Source: an uncultured bacterium
GTDB lineage: Bacteria; Desulfobacterota; BSN033; UBA1163
Direction: 5' to 3'
DNA length: 64,000 bases
Assembly: GCA_938002255.1 (NCBI GenBank)
Contig: CALLAL010000021.1
Span: 1 to 64,000 of the forward strand
Shown here: in pieces, positions 36,739-45,224 of the stretch
How the letters are laid out: each line of letters opens with the position of its first letter
Numbering within the stretch: the first letter of the stretch is position 1
Notes under the pieces: generated by a model
The model's database searches: none
Told to the model about the DNA's origin: nothing
The model's input: only the letters and a program-made list of their open reading frames with translations
Program-made: the position numbers and the translations under genes

Positions 36739-37503
36739 ATGGAAAGACGGCCCTTTATTGCTGGAAATTGGAAGATGAACAAAACCGTTGGAGAAGCCCT
36801 CGATCTGGTAAGGAGCTTGAAAGCCACCCTGCAAGGAGTTGAGGATGTAGAGGTTGCTGTGGCTCCTCCTTTTACTGCCCTTTATCCCGTTGCCCAGGAA
36901 TTGAAGGGATCGTCTATCTTTTTGGCTGGTCAAAACCTTTTCTGGGAGGAAAAAGGGGCTTTCACAGGTGAGATCTCTCCTGTAATGCTAAAAGAAGTGG
37001 GTTGTCAATATGTAATCATAGGCCATTCCGAGCGGAGACAATATTTTGGTGAAACAGATGAGAGTGTCAATCGGCGAGTCCATGCCGCCCTTCACTATGG
37101 GCTTAAAGTCATTTTTTGTATTGGAGAAACCCTCCAAGAGAGGGAAGGAGGGGTCACTTTCTCAGTCGTTGAACGACAGTTAGAAAAGGGTTTAGCCGGG
37201 TTAGACGCCCCTAAAGTGGAGACGATGATTGTCGTCGCCTATGAACCCGTCTGGGCTATCGGAACTGGAAAAACAGCGACACCTGAACAGGCCGAGGAAG
37301 TCCACCAATTTATCCGGAGGAAATTAGAAAAGCTATATTCTAAAGGCGTAGCAAATAGCCTTCGCATTCAATATGGGGGGAGTGTCACCCCTGAAAATAT
37401 CTATGGGTTGATGGCTCAACCTGATATTGATGGAGCTCTGGTAGGCGGAGCCAGCCTTAAGGTTGAAAGTTTTTCAAGGATTGTCAGATTCAGAGAAATA
37501 TGA
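36739..37503 (+). CDS. tpiA: Triosephosphate isomerase
   Basis: Barrel enzyme of 254 residues that interconverts dihydroxyacetone phosphate and glyceraldehyde 3-phosphate. The catalytic set is visible: lysine in NWKMNK, histidine in IGHSERR, glutamate in AYEPVWAIGTG. The phosphate loop GGSVTPEN follows. It lies 42 bases downstream of pgk in the same operon. Confidence 0.97.
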   Translation: MERRPFIAGNWKMNKTVGEALDLVRSLKATLQGVEDVEVAVAPPFTALYPVAQELKGSSIFLAGQNLFWEEKGAFTGEISPVMLKEVGCQYVIIGHSERRQYFGETDESVNRRVHAALHYGLKVIFCIGETLQEREGGVTFSVVERQLEKGLAGLDAPKVETMIVVAYEPVWAIGTGKTATPEQAEEVHQFIRRKLEKLYSKGVANSLRIQYGGSVTPENIYGLMAQPDIDGALVGGASLKVESFSRIVRFREI

Positions 37504-37578
37504 TATATAAAAATGCATTGAGCCAAATATTTGGGGTTTGACCCGTAGGTCAGGGTAACAGGAAAAAGGATCCAATCC

Positions 37579-37905
37579 ATGACCCTTATTATCATTTTAC
37601 ACATTCTGGTCTGTTTTGCTCTCATTCTGATCGTCCTGCTTCAGGCAGGAAAGGGAGCGGAGATGGGAGCAGCGTTTGGCGGGGCGAGTCAGACGATATT
37701 TGGAAGTGCTGGGGCAATGGGATTTCTCAGCAAACTCACGACGGTGGCAGCGGTTATTTTTATGATTACCTCGCTGGTGTTGACTTACTCCTCAACCAAA
37801 CGGGCTTCAACGGTGGTAAAAGAGAAGCCGGCGCAAACGGCGCCGACCGTGCCAGAGAAAACTCCGGCACAGCCTCTTATGCCTTTGCCTGAGCCAAAGA
37901 AGTAG
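37579..37905 (+). CDS. secG: Preprotein translocase subunit SecG
   Basis: Membrane protein of 108 residues that supports SecYE. It has two hydrophobic helices (about residues 3-20 and 48-66) joined by the family loop VLLQAGKGAEMGAAFGG. A proline- and alanine-rich tail follows. It is 75 bases after tpiA and directly before a tRNA-Leu gene, an arrangement seen in many bacteria. Confidence 0.93.
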   Translation: MTLIIILHILVCFALILIVLLQAGKGAEMGAAFGGASQTIFGSAGAMGFLSKLTTVAAVIFMITSLVLTYSSTKRASTVVKEKPAQTAPTVPEKTPAQPLMPLPEPKK

Positions 37906-37938
37906 AAAAGGAATTTAATGGTGAGATCGGGATTGGAT

Positions 37939-38024
37939 GCCGAAGTGGTGGAATTGGTAGACACGCCATCTTGAGGGGGTGGTGGGCGATCCCCGTGGGG
38001 GTTCAAATCCCCCCTTCGGCACCA
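37939..38024 (+). tRNA. tRNA-Leu (anticodon GAG)
   Basis: The acceptor stem GCCGAAG pairs with CTTCGGC, and the 3' ACCA is encoded. The D-arm GTGGAATTGGTAGACAC is typical for leucine. The anticodon stem CCATC/GGTGG holds the loop TTGAGGG, giving anticodon GAG, which reads CUC and CUU. The variable arm is long, as expected for leucine, and the T-arm has GGTTCAAATCC. A terminator follows. Confidence 0.95.
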
Positions 38025-38030
38025 TTTGAA

Positions 38031-38067
38031 AAAAAAGGGGAGAGGTCGTAGGCTTCTCCTCTTTTTT
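38031..38067 (+). terminator. Rho-independent terminator after tRNA-Leu
   Basis: GGGGAGA pairs with TCTCCTC (one wobble), flanked by six A and then six T (38062-38067). It should end the gap-to-tRNA transcript. Confidence 0.8.
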
Positions 38068-38163
38068 AATCATTCAGTTTCGATTGCCCATCAACACATA
38101 ACGGGATGGTACCTCAAAGTCTAATGGTAAGGATAACCAGGCCCTCTGTCTTTGGCGGTCCCT

Positions 38164-39144
38164 ATGGATGAATCTTCCCTGGAAGTGTTGACTGCTCTTC
38201 AGGCTATCCGATTGGCTTCACAACTCTGCCAGAGCGTTAGAGGACATCTGACGCGAAATCAATCCATTCAAAAGAGTGACCGCAGTCCCGTTACGATTGC
38301 TGATTATGGCTCCCAGGCCATCATCTGTAAATTGATTCGAGATGCCTTTCCAGAAGATATCATCATTGCAGAGGAAGATTCATCCGAGTTGAGAAAGGGG
38401 GACCATGCGGAGATCCTCGAGCACGTGAGAGATTATGTCTCTGAAATTTTTCCAGGGACTTCCTCCGATGAGGTTTGCTCCTGGATTGATCTCAGCACTC
38501 ATACGATCAAGAGTCGGTTCTGGGCGCTTGATCCCATTGATGGAACGAAAGGTTTTCTTCGAGGGGACCAGTATGCCATTGCCCTCGCCCTAATTGAAAA
38601 TGGACGCATTGAACTCGGACTGATGGGCTGTCCCAATCTTTATCTAACTCCCGGGCAAAGACATGAAAAGAGAGGGTGTCTCTTTTTCGCATTGAGGGGA
38701 AAGGGTTCTTTTCAGTTCAACCTGGAAGGGAAAGAGAGACGAACGCTCTCTGTTTCAACAATTAGCCGACCAGAGGATGCTTCGTTTACTGAGAGCGTGG
38801 AACCGGACCACGCAGACCATGAGACCCATGTGAGGGTTGCAAAGAGGTTAGGCATGGTTTTACCTCCAATAAAGATGGACAGTCAAGCCAAATACGGTAT
38901 CGTTGCAAGGGGAGAAGCGACGTTCTACCTCAGAGTCCCTGCCTCGACCGAACCGGAATACAAGGAGAAGGTCTGGGATCATGCAGCTGGAGTGATCATT
39001 GCGGAGGAGGCAGGGGGAAAGGTCACGGACCTCCATGGTCAACCGTTGGATTTTTCTTGCGGCATCACCCTCGAAAGGAATGAAGGCATTTTGGTCAGTA
39101 ATGGGATCTTACATGAGGTGGTCCTCAAGGCTTTGGAGATATGA
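38164..39144 (+). CDS. 3'(2'),5'-bisphosphate nucleotidase-like (HAL2/CysQ family) phosphatase
   Basis: Protein of about 326 residues in the inositol-monophosphatase superfamily. The metal sites are visible: the EED in IAEEDSS, and LDPIDGTKGFLRG, which is the HAL2/CysQ type rather than the IMPase type; WDHAAGVIIAEEAGG closes the site. It should remove the 3' phosphate from pAp, a product of sulfate assimilation and acyl-carrier chemistry. The ATG at 38164 is used; a TTG at 38152 is possible and neither has a strong ribosome site. Confidence 0.82.
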   Translation: MDESSLEVLTALQAIRLASQLCQSVRGHLTRNQSIQKSDRSPVTIADYGSQAIICKLIRDAFPEDIIIAEEDSSELRKGDHAEILEHVRDYVSEIFPGTSSDEVCSWIDLSTHTIKSRFWALDPIDGTKGFLRGDQYAIALALIENGRIELGLMGCPNLYLTPGQRHEKRGCLFFALRGKGSFQFNLEGKERRTLSVSTISRPEDASFTESVEPDHADHETHVRVAKRLGMVLPPIKMDSQAKYGIVARGEATFYLRVPASTEPEYKEKVWDHAAGVIIAEEAGGKVTDLHGQPLDFSCGITLERNEGILVSNGILHEVVLKALEI

Positions 39145-39265
39145 TACAATCAATCATCCATAACCCATACTCAAACCATTTTTTTAAATGTTTCGACATT
39201 GCCATTGGGTGAACCTTTGGCTATCGGAATTTGATGATTGACGATTGAGTGAGGAGGAAATTGGG

Positions 39266-39874
39266 ATGGAAAAAGCCTTTGCAGAAGTGATTGAATCGGA
39301 GGTTCCAAAGAATTCGGTCTTGATTTCCGTTGGGTTACCGGGTAGCTGGAAGAGTCCGGTGACCGAGGAGATTGCAAGGATGAAAGGGTTTCAGATTCTC
39401 CGTTCGGATATGATCCGGCTGGAGGTCTTGAAAGGGGAGGATGTTTTCGACAATCAGGTTGCCTCTGATCCGAAACGGAGAAGAAGGGTCTATGAGGAGA
39501 TGTTTCGGAGGGCGAAGGAATGCTTACAATCATCAGATAAAGGACTCATCCTCGATGCCACATTCGTCACGCAGGATCTGAGAGCAGAGGCTGCTGCCAT
39601 TGCGAATGAAGCCCGCCGCCCTTTTGTCATTGCGGAATGTGTTTGTTCCGAGGAGAAATCCATCGAGAGGATTTTAAAACGGACGAAGGAGAATTATGAA
39701 TCGAACGCTCTCACTCGGGAGGCCTATCTTAATAATAAAGCCATCTTTCAACCCATTGACATAGATGATTTAAAAAAGAGAGTGACCGGATTGTCCGTCC
39801 TTCACCTTACCATTGATACCGAATCGAATGACGCCCCTGACTGGAGGATCAAAAAGATTGAAAAAAAGGATTAG
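39266..39874 (+). CDS. P-loop kinase-like ATPase with altered Walker A
   Basis: Protein of 202 residues of the AAA_33 / COG0645 type. The Walker A segment reads SVGLPGSWKSPVTEE, where relatives have GLPGSGKST, so a glycine is Trp and the Thr after Ser is Pro. Further marks are LRSDMIRLEVL and LILDATFVTQDLR, the second strand and aspartate of the kinase. The ATG at 39266 has AGGAGG upstream. In many bacteria this domain is fused behind an aminoglycoside-phosphotransferase-like domain; here the two are separate genes in reverse order (see the next gene). Whether it binds ATP is uncertain. Confidence 0.7.
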   Translation: MEKAFAEVIESEVPKNSVLISVGLPGSWKSPVTEEIARMKGFQILRSDMIRLEVLKGEDVFDNQVASDPKRRRRVYEEMFRRAKECLQSSDKGLILDATFVTQDLRAEAAAIANEARRPFVIAECVCSEEKSIERILKRTKENYESNALTREAYLNNKAIFQPIDIDDLKKRVTGLSVLHLTIDTESNDAPDWRIKKIEKKD

Positions 39875-39941
39875 TCCTATCGTCCTATCGCCAAGTACGT
39901 CTTGTCGTTTTTTATCATAGATCACTTGACGTGGCGACCCT

Positions 39942-40970
39942 ATGACGATCGGACTCAATGATATGGACCTTTCCTCTCTCAAAAAAGCACTTCTTACTCC
40001 GGATCTCTACCCGGACCGTCCTTCAGCGATTCAATTGATGGAGACCCACATCTCACTCGTTTTCCTGACAGGTAACTATGTCTATAAAGTAAAAAAACCC
40101 GTCAATTTCGGATTCCTCGACTTCACCACACTTGAAAAGCGGAGTTATTTTTGCGAACAAGAGGTGAGACTGAACCGCCGGCTTGCTCCCAATCTCTATC
40201 TTGGGGTTGTCAGTATTACTGAAGAAAACCATCAGGTCTCCCTGGAGGGAAAAGGGAGAATCGTCGAGTATGCAGTCAAGATGAAGCAGATTCCAGAAGA
40301 CCTTTTACTTAATCGGTTACTGGAAAAAAAGGAAGTGACTCCTGAAATGATCGAAGCTGTCTCCAGAACATTGGTCCGATTCTATCTCACCGCCGAGACA
40401 AGCGAACGCATCAAAACCTTTGCCAGGCCGGAGCGGGTGAAGCAGGACACGGATGAAAACTTCGAACAAACAGAAAAATATATCGACGTAACCCTTCCCC
40501 GAGAGGTTTATGAGGAAGTCAAGGAGAAGACGGACCAATTTTATCGTACCCAGGGGAAGGTTTTTCATCGAAGGATTCAAGAGGACCGCATCCGGGATTG
40601 TCATGGGGACTTGCGGCTGGAACATATCTTCTGGGGAGAGGAGCTCTCCATCTTTGATTGTATCGAATTCAATGAGAGATTCCGGTATACAGACGTGGCG
40701 GCGGACATCGCCTTTTTAGCCATGGATCTTGATTATCACGGCAGGGAGGATTTGAGCGAACAATTGATCCGCTCCTATATCAACGAATCCAGAGACCAGA
40801 GAATCACGGAAATGCTGAATTTCTATAAATGCTACCGGGCCTATGTCCGTGGAAAGGTGGAAAGTTTCAGACTGGATGATCCAGGTATTTCTGTAGAAAA
40901 AAAAAAGGATGCCCTCAACCGAGCTAAAAGATATTTTGATCTTGCCTATCGGTATTCGACACAATTTTAA
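39942..40970 (+). CDS. Aminoglycoside phosphotransferase-family kinase (COG2187)
   Basis: Protein of 342 residues with a protein-kinase-like fold. The ATP-side lysine is in VYKVKKPVNFGFLDF. The catalytic loop reads CHGDLRLEHIFW, and the metal aspartate follows in FDCIEFNERFRYTDVAAD. This is the COG2187 pattern. It lies 67 bases after the P-loop gene, which in other genomes is fused to it. No resistance role is implied. Its substrate is not known. Confidence 0.8.
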   Translation: MTIGLNDMDLSSLKKALLTPDLYPDRPSAIQLMETHISLVFLTGNYVYKVKKPVNFGFLDFTTLEKRSYFCEQEVRLNRRLAPNLYLGVVSITEENHQVSLEGKGRIVEYAVKMKQIPEDLLLNRLLEKKEVTPEMIEAVSRTLVRFYLTAETSERIKTFARPERVKQDTDENFEQTEKYIDVTLPREVYEEVKEKTDQFYRTQGKVFHRRIQEDRIRDCHGDLRLEHIFWGEELSIFDCIEFNERFRYTDVAADIAFLAMDLDYHGREDLSEQLIRSYINESRDQRITEMLNFYKCYRAYVRGKVESFRLDDPGISVEKKKDALNRAKRYFDLAYRYSTQF

Positions 40971-40996
40971 ACTTCGTGAGTCTGGAGTAAGCTCCC

Positions 40997-41452
40997 ATGA
41001 GGATTGAAAAAGCTTTCGTTGACGATGCTCAGGCAATTCTCTCTTTGCAGAAATTGGCCTACCAGAGTGAAGGGGAGATTTACCATGATTATACCCTTCC
41101 ACCCCTCACGCAAACTCTCGATGAGATTCAAAAGGATTTTGAAAACCAGTTGTTTCTAAAAGCGATCAAGGAAGAAAGGATCATTGGATCGGTCCGGGCT
41201 TTTTTAAAAGAAGGAACCTGTTATATCGGCAGACTCATTGTCCATCCCGATTTTCAGAATCAGGGGATTGGAACCCAATTGATGAAACGCATGGAGGAGA
41301 TTTTCAACGCGGCTCAACGATTTGAGATTTTTACAGGCCATCGGAGCGAGCGAAATCTCTATCTTTATGGGAGGCTTGGATATCAGCGCTTCAAGACTCA
41401 CAAGGCAAGTGAAAATCTGACCCTCGTCTATTTGGAAAAATTTCAACGTTAG
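40997..41452 (+). CDS. GNAT-family N-acetyltransferase
   Basis: Protein of 151 residues. The acetyl-CoA loop is visible as IVHPDFQNQGIGTQLMKRME, the classic RxxGxG-like strand and helix. The end YLYGRLGYQRFKT fits the last motif. The acceptor cannot be named from sequence. It sits in a run of small metabolic genes with 10-30 base gaps and may share their transcript. Confidence 0.85.
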   Translation: MRIEKAFVDDAQAILSLQKLAYQSEGEIYHDYTLPPLTQTLDEIQKDFENQLFLKAIKEERIIGSVRAFLKEGTCYIGRLIVHPDFQNQGIGTQLMKRMEEIFNAAQRFEIFTGHRSERNLYLYGRLGYQRFKTHKASENLTLVYLEKFQR

Positions 41453-41462
41453 GAGATGGTGG

Positions 41463-41930
41463 ATGGCTGAGAACGAGTTGAACCCCAAGTATAAAGAGGC
41501 CGTCATCAATGTCGTCAACCATTCCCCCTACTTCTCTCTTCTCTCCATGAGGATTCAAGATCTGAAATGGGGGGAGTCTTTTCTTGAAGTTCACCTCGAA
41601 GAAAAACATCTCCAGCCTTTTGGATATGTTCACGGAGGGGTGATAGCCTCCGTGGTCGACGCCGCCACTTTCTGGGCGGCCTTTCCTCAGGTGGAAAGGG
41701 GCCTGGGGCTGACTACTGTAGAAATCAAAGTCAATTATCTGGCTCCAGTGCAGAAAGGCAAGCTCATGGCTCAAGGCCGATGTATTAAAATTGGGAAAAC
41801 CCTTGCCTTTGGAGATGCCTTTGTTCGGGGGGATAGAGACAAGTTAATTGCCCATGGGACTTCTACAATGATGGTGCTTCCTGGCCTGACCGTTCCGGGT
41901 TATCAAGACCTTCCACCTCCCCGGTTCTAA
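41463..41930 (+). CDS. PaaI-type hotdog thioesterase
   Basis: Protein of 155 residues with the hotdog-fold pattern: PFGYVHGGVIASVVDAATFWAA is the HGG-containing helix with the catalytic aspartate, and TVEIKVNYLAPVQKGKL the following strands. It should hydrolyse an acyl-CoA. It starts 10 bases after the acetyltransferase, with AGGAGATGG upstream. Substrate unknown. Confidence 0.88.
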   Translation: MAENELNPKYKEAVINVVNHSPYFSLLSMRIQDLKWGESFLEVHLEEKHLQPFGYVHGGVIASVVDAATFWAAFPQVERGLGLTTVEIKVNYLAPVQKGKLMAQGRCIKIGKTLAFGDAFVRGDRDKLIAHGTSTMMVLPGLTVPGYQDLPPPRF

Positions 41931-41959
41931 CCCATTTTGATTTAGAGAGGAAGAAAGAA

Positions 41960-42607
41960 ATGGACATCACAGATCTGGAAAGATTGATCAAGAGCAGGCG
42001 TTCGATCCGGAGGTGGAAACCGGTGGAGGTGCCGGAGGAGATGTTAAAAAAGGCAGTGGAGTTGGCCACCTGGGCACCCAATGGAGGCAATTACCAGGGG
42101 TGGTACTTCGTTATTGTAAAAAATAGAGAGACCATCGTCCGCATCGCGGATGCGGTTCAATCCGTTGCAGATAGGATTGCCACCTGGCCCGAAGCAAAAA
42201 CCTGGGAAGAGGATGTGAAACGGTATCAGAAAAACACCTCCTTTTTTAGAAAGGCGCCAGCGGTCATTGGAGTTTTTATCAGTGACTATCGAAGCGTGAT
42301 GGATAAGGTTTTGCTCGCTCGAGAGTCTATGGACCCCATAGCCAGCCGGATCATGGGGTTTCGAAGAACAGCGCCCACGGCCATTCAAAGCGCCTCTGCT
42401 GCTGCTACCACGATGCTCTTAGTCTTTCACCAGATGGGACTGGGGGCAATCTGGCTTGCTTCTCCCCTCATGGCAAAGCCAGAGATCGAGACCCTTCTGG
42501 ATGTTCCCTCTGAGATGAGTCTCGTTTGCCTCATTGCTGTAGGCTATCCGGACGAATCCCCGCAGAAAGATAGACGATCTGTGGATGAAGTCATGAAGGT
42601 TATTTGA
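41960..42607 (+). CDS. Nitroreductase-family FMN oxidoreductase
   Basis: Protein of 215 residues. The FMN-binding arginines are in IKSRRSIRRWKPVEVPEE, and the family helix ATWAPNGGNYQGWYFVIV follows; GLGAIWLAS and IAVGYPDE are the other FMN contacts. The substrate may be a quinone, nitro compound or other electrophile. It is convergent with the dehydratase-like gene, 12 bases from it. Confidence 0.87.
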   Translation: MDITDLERLIKSRRSIRRWKPVEVPEEMLKKAVELATWAPNGGNYQGWYFVIVKNRETIVRIADAVQSVADRIATWPEAKTWEEDVKRYQKNTSFFRKAPAVIGVFISDYRSVMDKVLLARESMDPIASRIMGFRRTAPTAIQSASAAATTMLLVFHQMGLGAIWLASPLMAKPEIETLLDVPSEMSLVCLIAVGYPDESPQKDRRSVDEVMKVI

Positions 42608-42619
42608 GAAAGAGGGCGT

Positions 42620-43858
42620 TCATCCTTTTGTGCCTTTATGACAAATGATCTCGAGGAACATCAAGATCTGCTTTTCGACCTGATGGGTGGCATAGCTTCG
42701 AGAATCGGTGTGGTCGGCTTCAATGATCAACCCCGGTTTTCCGGTTAGCCTTGTCACCTCCCGCCTCATATCATATTGTCCGAGAGAGTAAGGCTTACAG
42801 CTTCGATTGGAATGTATGATAAAGCCATGGGCACCATATTTTTCAATCAACTTTGCCATCTTCTGAATTTTATATTGGAGGCTTCGGTTGAGGTGGATGG
42901 TGGCATAAGCCCTTGCCATGCCATCAAGAGAATAAGTCAGATGAGGCTCTTCCATAGCCCAGGCTGAGGTGTAGGTATCCGCCACGAGCACGGCTCCATG
43001 GGAAGAAAGCAACTTCGAAAGATGACGAATATCGTACCAGATGGGAATGTTGTCCCAGATCAACCGGATCTCCTCCCGGGCAAAGGCACCTGTTTTCGTC
43101 TTAACCCTCTCCTCCAGTTCCTTTTTCAGTTTTTTATAATAACGGGTAGCCCATCGAGTCCCCCTGAGTGTGACAATGGGAGCCATGTGGATGAAAGCAT
43201 CGAAGGCGGCAAAAGGGGCAGGATGATTCGTTGACAAATCGAGGATCTGCCTCCAAAGTGAAATGGTTTCATAAGAATGGGCAACGACTTTTTGAAATTT
43301 CTTTTCTGGAAAAGGGCGTTTCATCTGTTCTTCAAGAAATAAAACATAATCCTCCATCTGTTTCACAACGTATCGGAGGTTGTGATCATGGAGATCGTCA
43401 TGGATGAAAGGGGTGTCAAGAAAGAAGAGGGGAACATTCAAGGCGCGAGCCTGGATTTCATACCATTTGATTACCGTCCCGCAGATGTTATTGCCACAGA
43501 TCAGAAAGTCGGGTCTGGGAAGCTTTCCAATAGGGCCCTTTCCCGTGAAAGAAGATCCGATATCGGTGAGGGCATAAGAGCAGAGGTCCCGGGAGTAGCC
43601 TTGCTGCTCTGCCGCTTCGCAAAGGGAGACGGACATCCTCGATGCACCGCACATGGCACCATAGTTTTCAGGATAGAAGGGGAGAATACCCATGGCGTAG
43701 AGGGGTTCGACCGGCCCACCGCTGGTAATCCATGCCACCTTCTTACTAAACCAGACTGGGTGCTTTACCATAAAGTAGTAAGCCATCATCAAACGACGGT
43801 ACGCTGTGGTCGATTTGATTGGACGATAAGAGTTGAGATGAGATGGATCCTTTCGCAT
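42620..43858 (-). CDS. 2-hydroxyacyl-CoA dehydratase / benzoyl-CoA reductase-like subunit (larger)
   Basis: Protein of 412 residues of the HgdB/BcrB family. The first domain has ITSGGPVEPLYAMGILPFYPENYGAMCGA with a family cysteine, then CSYALTDIGS and DFLICGNNICGTVIKWYE; the later segment FIIHSNRSCKPYSLGQYDMRRE is the C-terminal cysteine region. Together with the smaller subunit upstream it should bind a 4Fe-4S cluster and handle a CoA thioester. No ATP-using activator (HgdC/BcrA type) is near. Dehydration of 2-hydroxyacyl-CoA or ring reduction both remain open. Confidence 0.75.
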   Translation of the reverse strand: MRKDPSHLNSYRPIKSTTAYRRLMMAYYFMVKHPVWFSKKVAWITSGGPVEPLYAMGILPFYPENYGAMCGASRMSVSLCEAAEQQGYSRDLCSYALTDIGSSFTGKGPIGKLPRPDFLICGNNICGTVIKWYEIQARALNVPLFFLDTPFIHDDLHDHNLRYVVKQMEDYVLFLEEQMKRPFPEKKFQKVVAHSYETISLWRQILDLSTNHPAPFAAFDAFIHMAPIVTLRGTRWATRYYKKLKKELEERVKTKTGAFAREEIRLIWDNIPIWYDIRHLSKLLSSHGAVLVADTYTSAWAMEEPHLTYSLDGMARAYATIHLNRSLQYKIQKMAKLIEKYGAHGFIIHSNRSCKPYSLGQYDMRREVTRLTGKPGLIIEADHTDSRSYATHQVEKQILMFLEIICHKGTKG

Positions 43859-43991
43859 ATATTTTTCTTAAAGCACCAACCCTCAGCTATCCAATCCCAA
43901 ATCAATTTGAATGATCAAAAATTCAAATGAGATTGTTTCGATCATTTTAACGTTAAAAAATCCCCATGCTCTATGCGCCTTTGCGGTTTGT

Positions 43992-45122
43992 TTACAATGG
44001 AGAAAGCATCTCCACAAACGCCTGTATCCTGATCTTCAATTGGGCTTGAGAGGTGGCAGGGTCATCCACTTCAAGAAGGAGAGAGGGGATTCCTTTTGCC
44101 TCCAGGGCTTTTTTAAGATCCGGATGATCAAAATAGTGAGGCTCACAGTATTTGTAAAAGAGAAAGATGACGCCTCTGGCTTCTGCTTGTTCCACCTCTT
44201 GGATGAGCGTTTCAAGACGGACGTTTGCCCCTCCATGTTTGGTCGGGCAAAGACAAGAGGAGAAATATCGTTCGGTGAGGGCATCCATCGGATCAAGATC
44301 CTCCCGCGTCTTGAGACGGAGAAATCTGGCACCACTGCAGAGATCATCCGAGACGACCCATGCCCCTGTTTCTTCAATCATTGAAAAGTATGAAGGGGAG
44401 TGAGTAAGATTCCCGGACAGAAAAATCGGAACCCGAGTTCGAAGTTGCTCCTCTCGTTCCGGGACCTCCTCTAAGAGCTGAGTTAACAGGTCGAGGTATC
44501 GGGTACACTCCATCAGGTGTCCTGCACGGATGATGGAAGCGAAGTGATAGCCGGACATCCAGCCTGGGTGTTTTCGTCTCATCTGATAAAGGGTTCGAAT
44601 TTTCTCTCTCCGTTGATTAAAGAAATGGATAGATTCCCTCAGGTTTTGGGTTGTGATTGATCTGAACTGTTGACTCAGGAAGGCTTTTAATCGTTCGATC
44701 TCAGCCTTCAGATAGGGACGAGCGTGATCCGAAGAAAGATGGGTGGGCATCATGAAATTGAACTGAAGGAGATGATGATTTTGAAAAGCCCAGATATCCG
44801 AAAGTCCTTGCATGGTATCACAGGTATGAGAAAAGATCATCCCCTTTAAAAAATCAAGCTCTCCTCGAAGAAGGCTTTCCAATGAAGATTTCGCAAGATG
44901 GCAACAGTTGGAAGGAAGATGGGCCTGGACGTGGGCCATCTGGATAGGGATATCCATGAGACGAAGGGGCAACGCCCCCGCCGCATCAAGCATCTCTTCC
45001 GGGACATAAGGGCAGAAAAAACCAATCGGAATGCGATTCTTTGGAATCTGATCCCCCAATTCTTTGTAATCAAGGGAAGCCACTCTTTCAAACTCTTTAA
45101 GAAGATCGATTTTTTTCTCCAT
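43992..45122 (-). CDS. 2-hydroxyacyl-CoA dehydratase / benzoyl-CoA reductase-like subunit (smaller)
   Basis: Protein of 376 residues of the same family as the next gene downstream, in HgdA/BcrC-like position. Marks: IGFFCPYVPEEMLDAAGALPLRLM, SNCCHLAKSSLESLL, GMIFSHTCDTMQGLSDIW (the CD pair of the family) and the C-terminal VIFLFYKYCEPHYFDHPDL, followed by GIPSLLLEVDD. The cysteines in these blocks are the likely cluster ligands. A pair of unequal subunits in tandem is the standard component D layout. Function depends on an activator not seen in this window. Confidence 0.77.
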   Translation of the reverse strand: MEKKIDLLKEFERVASLDYKELGDQIPKNRIPIGFFCPYVPEEMLDAAGALPLRLMDIPIQMAHVQAHLPSNCCHLAKSSLESLLRGELDFLKGMIFSHTCDTMQGLSDIWAFQNHHLLQFNFMMPTHLSSDHARPYLKAEIERLKAFLSQQFRSITTQNLRESIHFFNQRREKIRTLYQMRRKHPGWMSGYHFASIIRAGHLMECTRYLDLLTQLLEEVPEREEQLRTRVPIFLSGNLTHSPSYFSMIEETGAWVVSDDLCSGARFLRLKTREDLDPMDALTERYFSSCLCPTKHGGANVRLETLIQEVEQAEARGVIFLFYKYCEPHYFDHPDLKKALEAKGIPSLLLEVDDPATSQAQLKIRIQAFVEMLSPL

Positions 45123-45224
45123 GAGTTGACCCCATCTTAAAGTATAACAAAACTGTTTTCAACACGAAATTGCAAAAGCGTGTCGAATCTGTTATGAAAA
45201 CGAAAAACATTTCCGGAGGAACGG

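Noticed and set aside
43382-43930. 182-codon plus-strand frame
   Set aside because: It lies opposite the larger dehydratase-like subunit, which has recognisable family cysteine blocks.
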